A DNA stretch of 64,000 nt from Phocoena phocoena (GCF_963924675.1 NC_089224.1:71285464-71349463), one strand, 5' to 3'; positions 10,160 to 21,248 are shown, numbered from the stretch's first letter. Numbers and translations are program-made. Notes: generated by a model from the letters alone, not told the origin.

Positions 10160-12505
10160 AAGTATTGCTGTTCAACCACCCATTTATCATAAAATCTCTC
10201 CAGAAAGTGGGCATAGAGGGAACCTACCTCAACATAATAAAGGCCATACATGACAAACCCACAGCAAACATCATTCTCAATGGTGAAAAACTGAAATCAT
10301 TTCCTCTAAGATCAGGAACAAGACAAGGATGTCCACTCTCACCACTATTATTCAACAGAGTTTTGGAAGTCCTAGCCACGCGCAATCAGAGAAGAAAAAG
10401 AGGAATACAAATTGGAAAAGAAGAAGTAAAGGTGTCACTGTTTGCAGATGACATGATACTATACATAGAGAATCCTAAAGATGCCACCAGAGAACTACTA
10501 GAGCTAATCAATGAATTTGGTAAAGTTGCAGGATACAAAATGAATGCACAGAAATCTCTTGCATTCCTATACACTAACAATGAAAGATCAGAAAGAAAAA
10601 TTAAGGAAACAATCCCATTTACCATTGCAACAAAAAGAATAAAGTACCTAGGAATAAACCTACTTAAGGAGGCAAAAGACATGTACTCAGAAAACTATGA
10701 GACACTGATGAAAGAAATCAAAGATGACACAAACAGATGGAGAGATATACCATGTTCTTGGATTGGAAGAATCAATATTGTCAAAATGATTATTCTACCC
10801 AAAGCAGTCTGCAGATTCAATGCAATTCCTATCAAATTGCCAGTGGCATTTTTCACAGAATTAGAACAAAACATTTTACAATTTGTGTGGAAACACAAAA
10901 AAACCCCGAATAGCCAAAGCAATCTTGAGAAAGAAAAATGGAGCTGGAAGAATCAGGCTTCCTGACTTCAGATTATACTACAAAGCTACAGTAATCAAGA
11001 CAGTAAGGTACTGGCACAAAACCAGAAACATAGATCAATGGAACAGGATAGGAAGCCCAGAAATAAACCCACACACCTATAGTCACCTAATCTATGACAA
11101 AGTAGGAAAGAATATACAATGGAGAAAAGACAGTCTCTTCAATAAGTGGTGCTGGGAAAACTGGACAGCTACATGTAAAAGAATGAAATTAGAACACTCC
11201 CTAACACCATACACAAAAATAAACTCCAAATGGATTAAAGACCTAAGTGTAAGACCAGACACTATAAAACTCTTAGAGGAAAACATTGGAAGAACACTCT
11301 TTGACATAAATCGTGGCAAGATCATTTTTGACCCACATCCTAAAGCAATGAAAATAAAAACAAACATAAACAAGTGGGACCTAATTAAAGTTAAAGTCTT
11401 TTGCACAGCAAAGGGTCATAAACAAGACAAAAAGACAACCCTCAGAATGGGAGAAAATATTTGCAAATGAAGCAACTGACAAAGGATTAATCTGCAAAAT
11501 ACACAAACAGCTCATGCACCTCAATATCAAGAAAACAACCCAATCCAAAAAATGGGCCAAAGACCTAAATAGACATTTCTCCAAAGAAGACATACAGATG
11601 GCCAACAAACACATGAAAAGATGCGCAACATCACTAATTATTAGAGAAATGCAAGTCAAAGCTACAATGAGGTATCACCTCACACCCATCACAATGGCCA
11701 TCATCAAAAAGTCTACAAACAATGAATGCTGGAGAGGGTGTGGAGAAAGGGGACCCTCTTACACTGTTGGTGAGAATGTAAATTGGTACAGCCTCTGTGG
11801 AGAACAGTATGGAGATTCCTTAAAAACCTAAAAATAGAACTACCGTATGACCTAGCAATCCCACTCCTGGGCATAGACCCGAAGAAAACCATAATTCAAA
11901 AAAACACATGCACCCCAGTGCTCATTGCCACACTATTTACTATAGCCTGGACATGGAAGCAACCTAAGTGTCCATCAACAGAGGAATGGATAAAGAAGAT
12001 ATGGTACATATATACAATGGCATATTACCCAGCCATAAAAAGGAATGAAATTGTGCCATTTGCAGAGATGTGGATGGACCTAGAGACTGTCATACAGAGT
12101 GAAGTAAGTCAGAAAGAGAAAAATATCATGTATTAACACATATATGTGGAATCTAGAAAAATTGTATAGATAAACTCATTTGCAAAGCAGAAATAAAGAC
12201 ACAGACATAGAGGACAAATGTATGGATACCAAGAGGGATGGGAGGGTGGGATGGATTGGGAGATTGGGATTGACATATATACACTACTGTGTATAAAAAT
12301 AATAGATAACTAATGAGAACCGACTCTATAGCACAGGGAACTCTACTCAGTGCTGTGTTGTGACCTAAATGGGAAGGAAATCCAAAAAGGAGGGGGTATA
12401 TGTATACGTATAGCTAATTCACTTTGCTATACAGCAGAAATTGACAACAATGTAAAGCAACTAGACTCCAATAAAATAAATAATAAAAATAAAAAAGAAA
12501 ATTTT
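10160..12505 (+). mobile_element. L1 A: 5'-truncated L1 with near-match target-site duplication
   Basis: This runs from the reverse transcriptase region of ORF2 through the 3'UTR to an A-rich tail (AATAAAATAAATAATAAAAA). The host sequence TTTTAAAAAGTA at the left junction reappears as TTTTAAAAAAGTA after the tail, consistent with target-primed insertion. The flanks on both sides belong to one older L1. Removing L1 A rejoins its endonuclease coding region at the expected point. Confidence 0.9.
10165..12136 (+). pseudogene. L1 A ORF2 remnant (reverse transcriptase and C-terminal part)
   Basis: ORF2 of L1 encodes an endonuclease plus reverse transcriptase that copies L1 RNA into the genome. This copy lacks the endonuclease through 5' truncation. 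It keeps the RT core over 266 open codons, including [13 protein letters not shown] and the catalytic FADD (10441-10452). The frame then shifts near 10890-10960 into a 195-codon frame (10883-11470). It continues as 11514-11831 and then 11783-12136, which ends in a stop. The C-terminal WKQPKCPSTEEWIKKIW block is present. At least three frame breaks make it non-functional. Confidence 0.9.
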
Positions 12506-12513
12506 AAAAAAGT

Positions 12514-12605
12514 AGTTACATTCTATTTAGAGAAGACATCTAAAAACATAAGATGACAAAAAGAAAATACAAAAGGATAGAAAGTATATACCAGTCAAAT
12601 ACTAA
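12514..12605 (+). mobile_element. Ancient L1/HAL1-like element, right part
   Basis: AAACATAAGATGAC followed by an AAAGGATAGAAAGTATATAC block continues the L1 endonuclease coding pattern interrupted at 10152 by L1 A. Confidence 0.5.
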
Positions 12606-12637
12606 GCAAATGTTATTATAGGGAGTGGTGCTTAATA

Positions 12638-12765
12638 CCTTCAGATGGACACAGCCTAAGGGCAAGGACCATGTGGGCAGCAGCTAGGATACACTCAGCA
12701 TCAGAGTTATCAATTTTTCTAGGATGTGAATATTTCACAATTTATGTATAAGGAAGAAAAACTAA
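12638..12765 (+). repeat. Diverged dispersed repeat, copy 2 (partner near 6185)
   Basis: Ordered similarity with 6185-6310, in the same orientation about 6.45 kb away. See that entry for the shared blocks. Confidence 0.55.
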
Positions 12766-12774
12766 CCATTTTAT

Positions 12775-13050
12775 TTTTTTCCAACTTATTTTTTTGAGTT
12801 GGAAGTTTATCTCATTAATTTTTAATTTTCAAACTTTTTGTTTTCGAATATGTATATATTATATGCTGTAAATTTCCTTCTAAGTATAGCTACATTCCAT
12901 GAGTATTAATATATAGTGTTTTCACTGTTGTTTACTTCTAAAAATTCAAATTTCCATTATGATTTCTTCTTTTGAGAAGTGAGAATTTCAATTTCCAAAT
13001 TTTTGAGTGTGTTTTTCATTTTAAATTACAGTTTATATTTAGGTATTAAG
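12775..13050 (-). mobile_element. Ancient L1M ORF2 fragment
   Basis: On plus, GTAAATTTCCTTCTAAGTAT followed by TTATGATTTCTTCTTTTGAG and ATTTCCAAATTTTTGAG is the reverse complement of the L1 ORF2 block after the endonuclease domain. It is strongly decayed. Confidence 0.6.
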
Positions 13051-13729
13051 AACATATAGTGACAAAAGAGAAAAATAATAATTCTTGAGTAAAGTATGTT
13101 GGAATAGTTGAATCTTTTTTTAGAGATTCACTATGCATATTAACACATAAAAGGACATGAAAAGATGTACAGTTAAGCAACCTAGCTGTCATTTTTATAT
13201 ATTCCAAAATTATTTAACCAGATGTCTGTTCATAATGTTGCACCTACTGCAGTGAAACTATCAGTGCCCTGCCCATATCCCCTCAAAACACAAAAATTCC
13301 AGCATATGCCCATAACTACAAGCAGCTGAGTGCTTTCCCTTGATCCATAGGTGAGAAGAAGGCAGGAAGTGCTAGGGATTTAAAGCCCTTGGGGGCAGCC
13401 CTGAATCACTGATAAATGAGGGAGAGTCAGTACCCTAGCTTCCTTGCTCCTTGGGTGAGACAACTTCTGGGCAGAAAGCACGTTTTTTAGTATCTCTCAG
13501 AGTGCCCCAGTGGGACCAAGCTCCAATTGCCCACAGTGGAAATCCACTTTATAACACACGTTTTCTTGACTTTCTTCCCTTTCCTGTCTCATTTCCCCAC
13601 CACTTACTGGTGCTCCTAAGAAGTCAACCCAAAACACCAATTAACAGCTTGAAAGAATTCTGAAAGGAATAGAATTTGAGGATAGAAGCTTTAAAGCATT
13701 GGGTTACCATCAGTTTCATTATTTGCTTT
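13051..13729. other. No recognised feature
   Basis: No element or gene signal. A 70-codon plus-strand frame at 13451 has no motif. Confidence 0.45.
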
Positions 13730-13936
13730 TATCTGAGATTGGAGGAACTTATTCATATTCATGAAATAAAGAACTATAGGCAAGTCAAGAAATACAGTTT
13801 ATCCCAGCAGAGAGCTTATGGCCCCTCATTCTACTTTTGGAAAACTTGAAACTCTTTAATAAAAATAAATTTCTGCTGTTTGTAAGCCAACCAGTATATG
13901 GAATTCAGTTAGAGCAGCCAGGACAGACTAAGACAA
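13730..13936 (+). mobile_element. MLT1-type LTR, 3' part
   Basis: The end AATAAATTTCTGCTGTTTGT, followed by AAGCCAACCAGTATATGGAA and GAGCAGCCAGGACAGACTAA, is the MaLR LTR 3' end pattern including its polyadenylation signal. Confidence 0.65.
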
Positions 13937-14009
13937 GGGCTTTTTATCCTAGGATCCATGGATGACCAGGGGATAAGTGGTTAGAATTCAGAGAGTCCTT
14001 CAACTTGGA

Positions 14010-14090
14010 GATAGATAGGTAGACAGATCGATAGATACATGGATAAATCTAGATAGACACAGATATAGAGATCTAAATATATATATCTTT
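14010..14090. repeat. Degenerate GATA-type simple repeat
   Basis: GATAGATAGGTAGACAGATC and following interrupted GATA/TAGA units, ending in a short TA run. Confidence 0.75.
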
Positions 14091-14448
14091 AATTTCAGTA
14101 ACCTGTAACTGAAATTTAATATATCCTTCAGTTGGGAATGTAGGCACCAAACCACACAGTAGAATTGGCTGTCACTTTATGACCTGTAAAAATTGTTGGG
14201 TTTTTTTGGTATCACATTATAATTGTTGTAGATAACTTGAAATATTATTTTCACTCATCACAATCTCAAGATTATGGTAGGTATTATACCTCTTAGTTCT
14301 TATTATCTAGTAAGTAAAGATATATATAAATACATACAACTCTGTCAACTATATCTGTTTAAATATGTTGATAACTATTTAAAAAATATATTTGGTGTCT
14401 TTTGGAATCCTATGGTATGTTATTTTATGCATTAAAAAAATATTTTGG

Positions 14449-14650
14449 GGGATTCCCTGGTGGCGCAGTAGTTGAGAGTCTGCCTGCTGATGCAGGGGAC
14501 ACGGGTTCGTGCCCCGGTCCGGGAAGATCCCACATGCCGCGGAGCGGCTGGGCCCGTGAGCCATGGCCGCTGAGCCTGCGCGTCTGGAGCCTGTGCTCCG
14601 CAACGGGAGAGGCCACAGCAGTGAGAGGCCAGCGTACCACAAAAGAAAAA
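14449..14650 (+). mobile_element. CHR-type SINE, short subfamily
   Basis: Head ATTCCCTGGTGGCGCAGTAG, B box GGTTCGTGCC, GC-rich body and an A-rich tail. I see no clear target-site duplication. Confidence 0.92.
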
Positions 14651-14734
14651 AGAAATTTTTTTTTTTTAGAAGAGATCCATAGGCTTCACCAGACTGCCCA
14701 GGGGTGTAAGGCATAGAAAAAATTAAGAACACCT

Positions 14735-14885
14735 AATGGGCACCATTACCCAATTCACATATTGGGAGACTGAGGCACAGAAAGCCTAAGCAATTTGCCC
14801 AAGGTCAAAGAGTTTATAAGGCGCAGAGCTAGGAGAGGAACGCAGGTAATCTGGCTACAGAGTTCATGCCCTTAACCAAGTCCCC
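14735..14885 (-). mobile_element. MIR-type SINE relic
   Basis: GGGAGACTGAGGCACAGAAA, TTTGCCCAAGGTCAAAGAGT and ATGCCCTTAACCAAG appear in the order of a reverse-oriented MIR core and tRNA-like head. Confidence 0.8.
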
Positions 14886-14940
14886 TGTGGCTGTCTCTCT
14901 GAGAGTCTGTGAAAGGTCCTCTACAGTATTAGAATACAAA

Positions 14941-15224
14941 GGCGCCAACGCCTCCCCAAGAGTAATCTCGGCCGCGCATGCGCGCTCCGCATAACAGCCA
15001 GCTGCGCTCAATTAAACCCTCAATTGGATCCTTTTTGTACCATCCTGCCTGTTCCGGCCGTCGTCTACCTCTCCGAGCGTCTCTCCTCTGCTTTCCAGCC
15101 ACATTGCTCTTTGAACTCAGTCTTCTTGCTGGAACGCTCTTCCACCCTTCACTTCTTTTTCGTCGTATGACCTTGGCCTCCGTGTCTCCACCGCACAGAG
15201 GGCTTCCGCGGTTAACTTATCAAA
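14941..15224 (+). promoter_or_regulatory. CpG-rich promoter-like patch with a possible first-exon donor
   Basis: About 20 CpG dinucleotides fall within roughly 280 bp, while neighbouring DNA is strongly CpG-depleted. It contains a perfect NRF1-type palindrome. It ends at a good splice-donor sequence, CAAA|GTAAGT, at 15224/15225. Its right half (about 15070-15210) resembles a decayed L2 fragment by the order of pyrimidine-rich blocks. Retained CpGs in old repeat DNA would fit germline hypomethylation. Inferred role: a promoter with a short untranslated first exon on the plus strand. No TATA box is seen, as is usual for NRF1/CpG promoters. It could instead be a chance CpG cluster. Confidence 0.4.
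14973..14984. promoter_or_regulatory. NRF1-type palindromic binding site
   Basis: CGCGCATGCGCG matches the NRF1 consensus YGCGCATGCGCR at every position. It lies at the 5' side of the CpG-rich patch. Confidence 0.6.
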
Positions 15225-15229
15225 GTAAG

Positions 15230-15580
15230 TTCCCTTTTTCTTTATATGTTAATCCTGTCTCAGTTCTGGATATTGCAAATATCTTTTCCCAGTTTTTGGC
15301 TTGTCTTTCGCCTTCTTTAATAGAATCATTGGATGAGTAAAATTCTTAATTTTAATGAATCAAGTTTATCAGTCTTTTCCTTGATAGTTTGTGCTTTTTG
15401 TTTCTGAAGAAATCATTCCCTACCTCCTAAGTCACTGGGATATACTTTTGTATTTCTTCCTAAAAGTTTTAAAGTTTTGCCATTCACATTTAAGCTCTTG
15501 ATACATCTAGAATTGACTTTAGTGAAAGTTGTGATGTAGGGATTCAATTTTTTTTCCATATGGATCTGAAACATTTCTTT
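15230..15580 (-). mobile_element. Ancient L1M ORF2 fragment
   Basis: On plus, ATATTGCAAATATCTTTTCC, GATAGTTTGTGCTTTTTGTT and TTTTTTTTCCATATGGAT reproduce the reverse complement of the C-terminal ORF2 region of old L1M families. It directly follows the CpG-rich patch. Confidence 0.75.
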
Positions 15581-16679
15581 AAAATCCTTTCGTTTTAGGA
15601 TATCTTAATTACAGAATATTGTTATTTCATAATGATAGAACATGGGGTGCTTAATAGCAAGAGAAGACCCTGATGCTCTCTATGAAGAACTTGCCATGAT
15701 TTGTGATGTGGAGGAATGAAGAAAGCACTTTTCTATTATATTTACACTAAGTATTTTCTAAAGAAATTAAAACTGGCCAATTTTAAGTAAATACTCAAAT
15801 TTTAAACTCCTTAAGAAGAAATGCTATGTATAGGATTGGCAGTCATCTCTCTATGTTTTGGATGCTACTTCTTGAGGCAGTCCTACCTAGCACTATGTCC
15901 AGCAACTTGGCACTTAACATTCAGAAAGTGAAACTTCTAGAAAACAAGATCAGGAGGAATGCATGTGTGTGCCTGCATGCATGCATACATGTCTTTGTGT
16001 GTTTATGTTGGGATTTGTGTGTTTGCATATGTATGAAGTAAGGGGAAAAACACAGAAATGGCAGTGTGGCATTTCATCCTGAAAAATGTACCCTTTCCCA
16101 GCTGCAGCACAGTGGAAGGTGACGGAGAAGGAGCCCTGGTGGCAATGCATGCTGGGATTGTTGCTTTCATAAACTCATTAGTTCAGCTGATCACCCCAGT
16201 TACTCTTACCAGATGTAGGGAAAAGAAGGGGAGATAGAAGGAAGGAAGTGGGCAACTGGCAGAAATTTCTGCTGTGGGACTCTGCATGTACAGCCTTAAT
16301 AATTTGTAGTAATTCTTGGCATACAGCAAGACATGTCAGGGCTTGGACTATGGACTCAGGAATCCCTATAGATGGATGAAAGGTCACAGCTGGAACATCT
16401 GGAAAGATAACTGGTTCCTAGGAGTAAATGATTATAGCTGTAACCTTCCTGCTGAAAGATCAATAGCTTAAGTATTTTATTCCCTTAATTGGGCTTTAAT
16501 CTGAAAATGGTACAGCAAGACTTTGCATTTCAAAGGAAACACAGAGGGAAAAAAGTCCTTTGCCAGACTTTTATAGAAGGATATTATATAGAATGAAACT
16601 GGATAGTTGTCACTGATTCTCTTATTAGGGCACCCTAAATAAATACTGTGACTGGGTCTAATTCTCAATAATACTGTAG
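15581..16679. other. No recognised feature
   Basis: Contains a short GCATGCATGCATA run and a TG-rich patch (15960-16040). No gene or element was recognised. Confidence 0.45.
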
Positions 16680-16905
16680 AACAGTAGTTAGGAGCTCAGA
16701 TCCTGGAGCTAAACACCTAGAGTCCTAATCCTGCAGCCACAATTTATCACTTGCTTTTTCTTAACATGACTTTATCTCTATGCCTAACTTCCTGTATCTA
16801 TAAAAATGGGGAGAGGGAGTAAAAATATTATCTGCCTCATGGAATCTTCTAAGGGTTAGATGAGTTAATATGTGTTAAAAGCTTGAGCAGAGCCTGACTG
16901 ACAAT
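16680..16905 (+). mobile_element. MIR-type SINE relic
   Basis: ACAGTAGTTAGGAGCTCAGA, then CTGTATCTATAAAAATGGGG, CTGCCTCATGGAATCTTCTA and AGATGAGTTAATATGTGTTA appear in MIR sense order. Confidence 0.8.
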
Positions 16906-17114
16906 ATTATAGAATTGATAGACCCCACTCTCCGAAATTTCCTCATTCAACTCTATGTAACCACAAAGTGCTTGCTAAAACAGCAAACTGAGTTAATAAG
17001 AAAAAATGCTAACTGGTTTGATTCTCTCATTGCTACTTTACCTCCAGGAAAGAAACTTGACACTTTGTTTCTGTAAAACACCCCCGGAACTGGAGTATGG
17101 GAGGTCATGTTATT

Positions 17115-17456
17115 ATCCCCAATTCTTCCATGTTTCTCCCAGGGAGTAGTTTTTACCTCCCTACCCATCAGCTTGGCCATGTGATGTGTTTTGGATGATA
17201 CATTTTGAGCAGAATTGATGTATGCAACTTTCAGACAAAAATGAAAGGGTCATTTCATGATGTGGTATTGCTCTATTTCCCATGAGGCCAGTTAAAGGCA
17301 GCTCCAACAACCTGGATCCGCTAATGAAGAAGTTGTGAATTAGAGCCACCTCCAGTCTGCAGCTGACATGAACATGGGCAGAAATAAACTTTTGTGTTGT
17401 AAGCCCCTAAAGAGTTTGTTTCTTTCTGCAGTATAACTTATATAAACCGATACAAG
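17115..17456 (+). mobile_element. MLT1-type LTR
   Basis: CAGCTTGGCCATGTGATGTG in the left part, and AGAAATAAACTTTTGTGTTG plus CTGCAGTATAACTTATATAA at the end, fit a MaLR LTR with its polyadenylation region. The middle is diverged. Confidence 0.65.
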
Positions 17457-18054
17457 GGAGACGGAGAAGTGTGTAAGTTTAGGTAGAGGCGGAAACTGTC
17501 AACCTGGGGCAGGGAGAAGTTGTCCAACACTGGAAAAACTGTTTTCAGGGACCCGCACCTCCTCTCCCTACCCTGCTACTTCTCTGCCTAGAGTAGAGGA
17601 CTGACCTGAGAAAAACAAACAGCTTAATGCATTTAGTTATATGAGCTTCTAGCCTCCCCAGAGATGCTCTTCAATATACATCTTAAAGGGTTCGACCATG
17701 TTGACTTTTCTGCATGAGCATATCATAAAGACCACCATGAATCTAAAGATAATGGGGTCTCCCTGAAAGACCTGGACTGTGTAAGCTCCTACCCTAGGGG
17801 CTTCAGCCTAACCCCAGTGGAGTTGGGAGCCCCAGGAATGACTGAGACTGAATTTCTCACCACCCTAACAAGATTAGAAATTTGAGCTAAGTTTTGCATG
17901 CAGTTGTGGTAGTCATGAGTTTATGCCTGCTTTGTTTGCTTGTTTTGGGAGCTTCTTTAGAAAAACATGATTACTTTAGTAAATATGTTTCCTAGATATT
18001 GAGCAATAACTGAATTACGGACCGTTATGGCATAATCCCTTGCTCACACCAAGT
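17457..18054. other. No recognised feature
   Basis: No gene or element signal. Confidence 0.45.
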
Positions 18055-18860
18055 ATCTTAAAATCACCTCTGACTCCCCTCTATCTCACCCTGTATCCAT
18101 TGCTTCAGGAAATTCTGATGGCTCTACCTTTAAAATATATCAAGAATACAACTACTTTTCATCACCAGGGTGGTCCAATCTACCATCATCTTTGCCTTAG
18201 TGTATTACGATAGCCTCCTAACTGGTGTCATTGCTCTCACGTTTGCCCCTTCCTATAGTCATTATCAACAAGACAGCCATAATGGTCCTGCTAAACTTGG
18301 AACAGATAATCTTGATATTTCACAGTGGCTCCTCATTTCTTTCAGAATCTAATCCATGGTCCTTAAAATGTACAGCAAGTACCCCCTGTACTCTCTTACC
18401 TCTCTGAGTGTATTTCCTTACCTCTTCACTGCTTTTTAAACATATTAGACACATTCCTGTCTCAGGGCCTTTGCACAGACTGTTCCTGATGTCTGGAATG
18501 CTTTCCCATCCAATATCTGCCTGGCTTACTCCACATTTACCTCAAGGAATTGCTTAAATGTCTTCTCTGATGTCCACTGATCCTCATAAATCTAGACACC
18601 TCCATCTAAAACTGTAGCTCTTTCTGGCACTCCCAGTTTCCCTTATCCATTCTCTTTTTATTTAGCCAGAGTACTTAGCCCATTCTGACATACCGTACCA
18701 TGTCTTATTTATTATGCTTGCTTTTTGTTGTTTGTGTTCCATTCCAGGAATGTGAGTGCAGGAAATTTTGTTGATTTTGTTCATTGAAAACTAGAGTGGT
18801 ACCTTGTACGTATCAGATGCTCAACAGATATTTACTGAATGAATTAATAGATGAATGAAT
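18055..18860 (+). mobile_element. L2 LINE 3' part (ORF2 end and 3'UTR)
   Basis: Diverged L2 sequence: AGCCTCCTAACTGGTGTCAT and CAGTGGCTCCTCATTTCTTT from the ORF2 end, then TCTCAGGGCCTTTGCACAGA, CTGGAATGCTTTCCCATCCA and a tail with GATGCTCAACAGATATTTAC and GAATGAATTAA. L2 is a CR1-clade retrotransposon inactive since early mammalian evolution. The reading frame is broken throughout. Confidence 0.85.
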
Positions 18861-18865
18861 GAAGT

Positions 18866-19379
18866 GCAGTACAGTGTGCTGGTGGTCACAGGCCAGAGCA
18901 GAAGCCTCCACTCTGGTTTGACCGAGCCATCCTGTAGTGAGGTAGGCCCCTGTGGCTGGGTCAAGCATTGTGTACTTCTGAGAGGGAGAACCTCCCCAAA
19001 TTTTGCACCCTAGCACCTTCCTTACTCATCTCACACAGTGTGGGCCCTGGCCAAATGTGACAGCTTCTGTTTCTTAACTAAAGACTTCTGAATAGAGAAG
19101 ATGGTAAGGAAACAACACAGTGTATCTGAGTGAATTTTACATTTTGTCCCCCGTAAATCCAGACACATTTTTTTCATTTTTTCATTGAGTGCCCTACTGT
19201 TCACAACAGAAATAGGGGGAGGAAAACCATTTTCTTCTGAGGAATGCAGGTGGCTTCAGGAAGAAAACTGTGATTACCATATTTTTCAAAGGTTATTTGA
19301 GTCCACTGCAGAAATAGTTGTGAAATTATACATTAATCTTTGGAAAACATTGGAATATAATTTACTGCTACCAGTTTTT
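18866..19379. other. No recognised feature
   Basis: No gene or element signal beyond short chance frames. Confidence 0.45.
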
Positions 19380-19425
19380 AATTTAATTTAATTTTAATTT
19401 AATTTATTTAATTAAATTTAATTTT
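19380..19425. repeat. AT-rich (TTTAA)n-like simple repeat
   Basis: Repeated TTTAATTTAATT units directly precede the exact tandem duplication. Confidence 0.75.
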
Positions 19426-19614
19426 AGTTAGGTTCAGTTCAGTTATTAGCATTTTCCTTCTCAAATATGCAAACGTCATTTAGTTCTCTGGGAGATTCTT
19501 CCTAGGCTTTAATTTAGTTAGGTTTAGTTCAGTTAGGTTCAGTTCAGTTATTAGCATTTTCCTTCTCAAATATGCAAACGTCATTTAGTTCTCTGGGAGA
19601 TTCTTCCTAGGCTT
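19426..19614 (+). repeat. Exact 84-bp tandem duplication with 105-bp period
   Basis: Positions 19426-19509 and 19531-19614 are identical over 84 bases. The block begins AGTTAGGTTCAGTTCAGTTA and ends TTCCTAGGCTT. A 21-bp spacer of AGTTAGG/AGTTC-like units links them. The identity implies a recent duplication, probably by slippage from the AT-rich repeat at its left. Confidence 0.95.
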
Positions 19615-20403
19615 CAAGAGTTCGTATTCAGAAGACTTGCTGAGAGGCAGCAAGCTGCAGGTACGTCATTCATACATTCAGAAACCCTATGCTGACTCTC
19701 TAGCTGGCATAAACTCTTTTGTATTCAGATCGTAATATTGCTGTCTGTTTAGGTTATGATACTGAATTCACAAAAAAGCCACCCAAAAGGATTCACTGTA
19801 TGACCCAGTACCTAAACTGTATCCAAAAAGCTACTCTTTTGGTATAAAGATTTCCAAGGAGGAAGGGAAACACCCCAGGTTCTTATTCATTCATTTGCTT
19901 GTTTCCTGCTGAGGTAGCAATTGCAGCAGAGATCTGGAACCTCAAAGAGGGGCTCGCTCCTTTACCAAATTAAAATTTTTTCTGACTGCTTTAATGTGTG
20001 GGGTTTTGCTTTTCTTTAAGTCACAGACTGAAATTGACATTTGAAGTGCTACAGCATTGTAATTAATACTAATTATATTGGCGGTAGCCCAAGAGCCAGG
20101 AAGTGGTGTGGGAGGAAGCACAGTGGTCTCTCTTCAGGACCCTCTTGCTAAAAGTGACCTGTGACACTCCTCCCTTGTGGCCACACAGGTTCAGTTTAAT
20201 TCAACTCTGAGCGGAAGTGGACACCTCTGATGTGCAGAGCTGCAAGCTCCTTTTTGAACCGTAGTCCCTCTTTAATATGTAACCTGAGCAGCCAAAGAAT
20301 AAATCTTCCATGCTTTCTCCTGGCACCACCTTCAACCACGCATGGAATATTTCTGTCCTTTGCCAAGTGACAAACCAGAGATGCAGGTTCTGAAAAAGAC
20401 CAT
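19615..20403. other. No recognised feature
   Basis: No gene or element signal. Confidence 0.45.
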
Positions 20404-20410
20404 GGGCTGT

Positions 20411-20412
<2 letters not shown>

Positions 20413-20443
<31 letters not shown>

Positions 20444-20634
20444 TGGTACGCGGGCCTCTCACTGTTGTGGCGTCTCCCGTTGCGGAGCACAGGCTCCGGA
20501 CGCGCAGGCCCAGCGGCCGTGGCTCACGGGCCCAGCCACTCCGCGGCACGTGGGATCTTCCCGGACCGGGGCACGAACCCGTGTCCCCTGCATCAGCAGG
20601 CGGACTCTCAACCACTGCGCCACCAGGGAAGCCC
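20413..20634 (-). mobile_element. CHR-type SINE, short subfamily, with perfect target-site duplication
   Basis: A run of about 30 T (the reverse-complemented A-tail) precedes the body; the head ends at CGCCACCAGGGAAGCCC. GGGCTGTCATTTTTT occurs on both sides (starting 20404 and 20635). The long uninterrupted tail and perfect duplication suggest a recent insertion. Confidence 0.96.
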
Positions 20635-20649
20635 GGGCTGTCATTTTTT

Positions 20650-21029
20650 AAAGTGTCTTTGTGGAGCGGGTCACAAAGAAAAAGGCAGCAGGAGCATATT
20701 TTGTAGATGCTTTTTATATCCCAAAAGGAAAAAAAAGGAGGAAGACACTGTGGGGATTGCAATTTACATTTGGACTATTTATTTTTATGTTAAACACAGA
20801 CTCCCTGGGAAGAGTGTTGCTCTTAACGCAGGCCAGGGTGGCCAACTGGACACTGGTACTCCTTTCCTCTCTGCGGGCTTGCCCACTCAATCAACCAACT
20901 GTCAAGCTAAGTGGGTTTGCCTCCTACTTATGTGACTGTTCCCAGGTTTCCCCCAAACTTATCCAGTTTCTTACGTGGGTGCTGATCTTACCCCTTTGCC
21001 TAAGATACAGGGGTAAAACTTGCCTGGAT
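20650..21029. other. No recognised feature
   Basis: Open frames here start inside the SINE or lack motifs. Confidence 0.45.
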
Positions 21030-21248
21030 ATAGATTGCTCTAACACTTGCTAACTTCATAACTTTGGACACATAGTGTCAGGACTCTAAATCTGTTTTTC
21101 TCATCTGTAAAACAGGGGTAATGATAGCTCTTATCTCACATGGTTTGTCTTGGGACAAATCCATGTAAGGCGTGTGGCTCAGTGCTTGGGATAGAGTACT
21201 CCCTCTTAAAATTCTAGCCATTATTACTATTATTATTATTATTATTAT
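21030..21248 (+). mobile_element. MIR-type SINE relic with a terminal (ATT)n run
   Basis: ACTTCATAACTTTGGACACA, TTTTTCTCATCTGTAAAACA and GGGGTAATGATAGCTCTTAT follow MIR sense order. A (TTA)n run occupies about 21222-21248. Confidence 0.75.

Noticed and set aside
14978..15340. 120-codon plus-strand frame starting in the CpG-rich patch
   Set aside because: It runs through an L2-like segment and into a reverse-oriented L1M. No family motif was seen, so the patch is better read as a promoter candidate.
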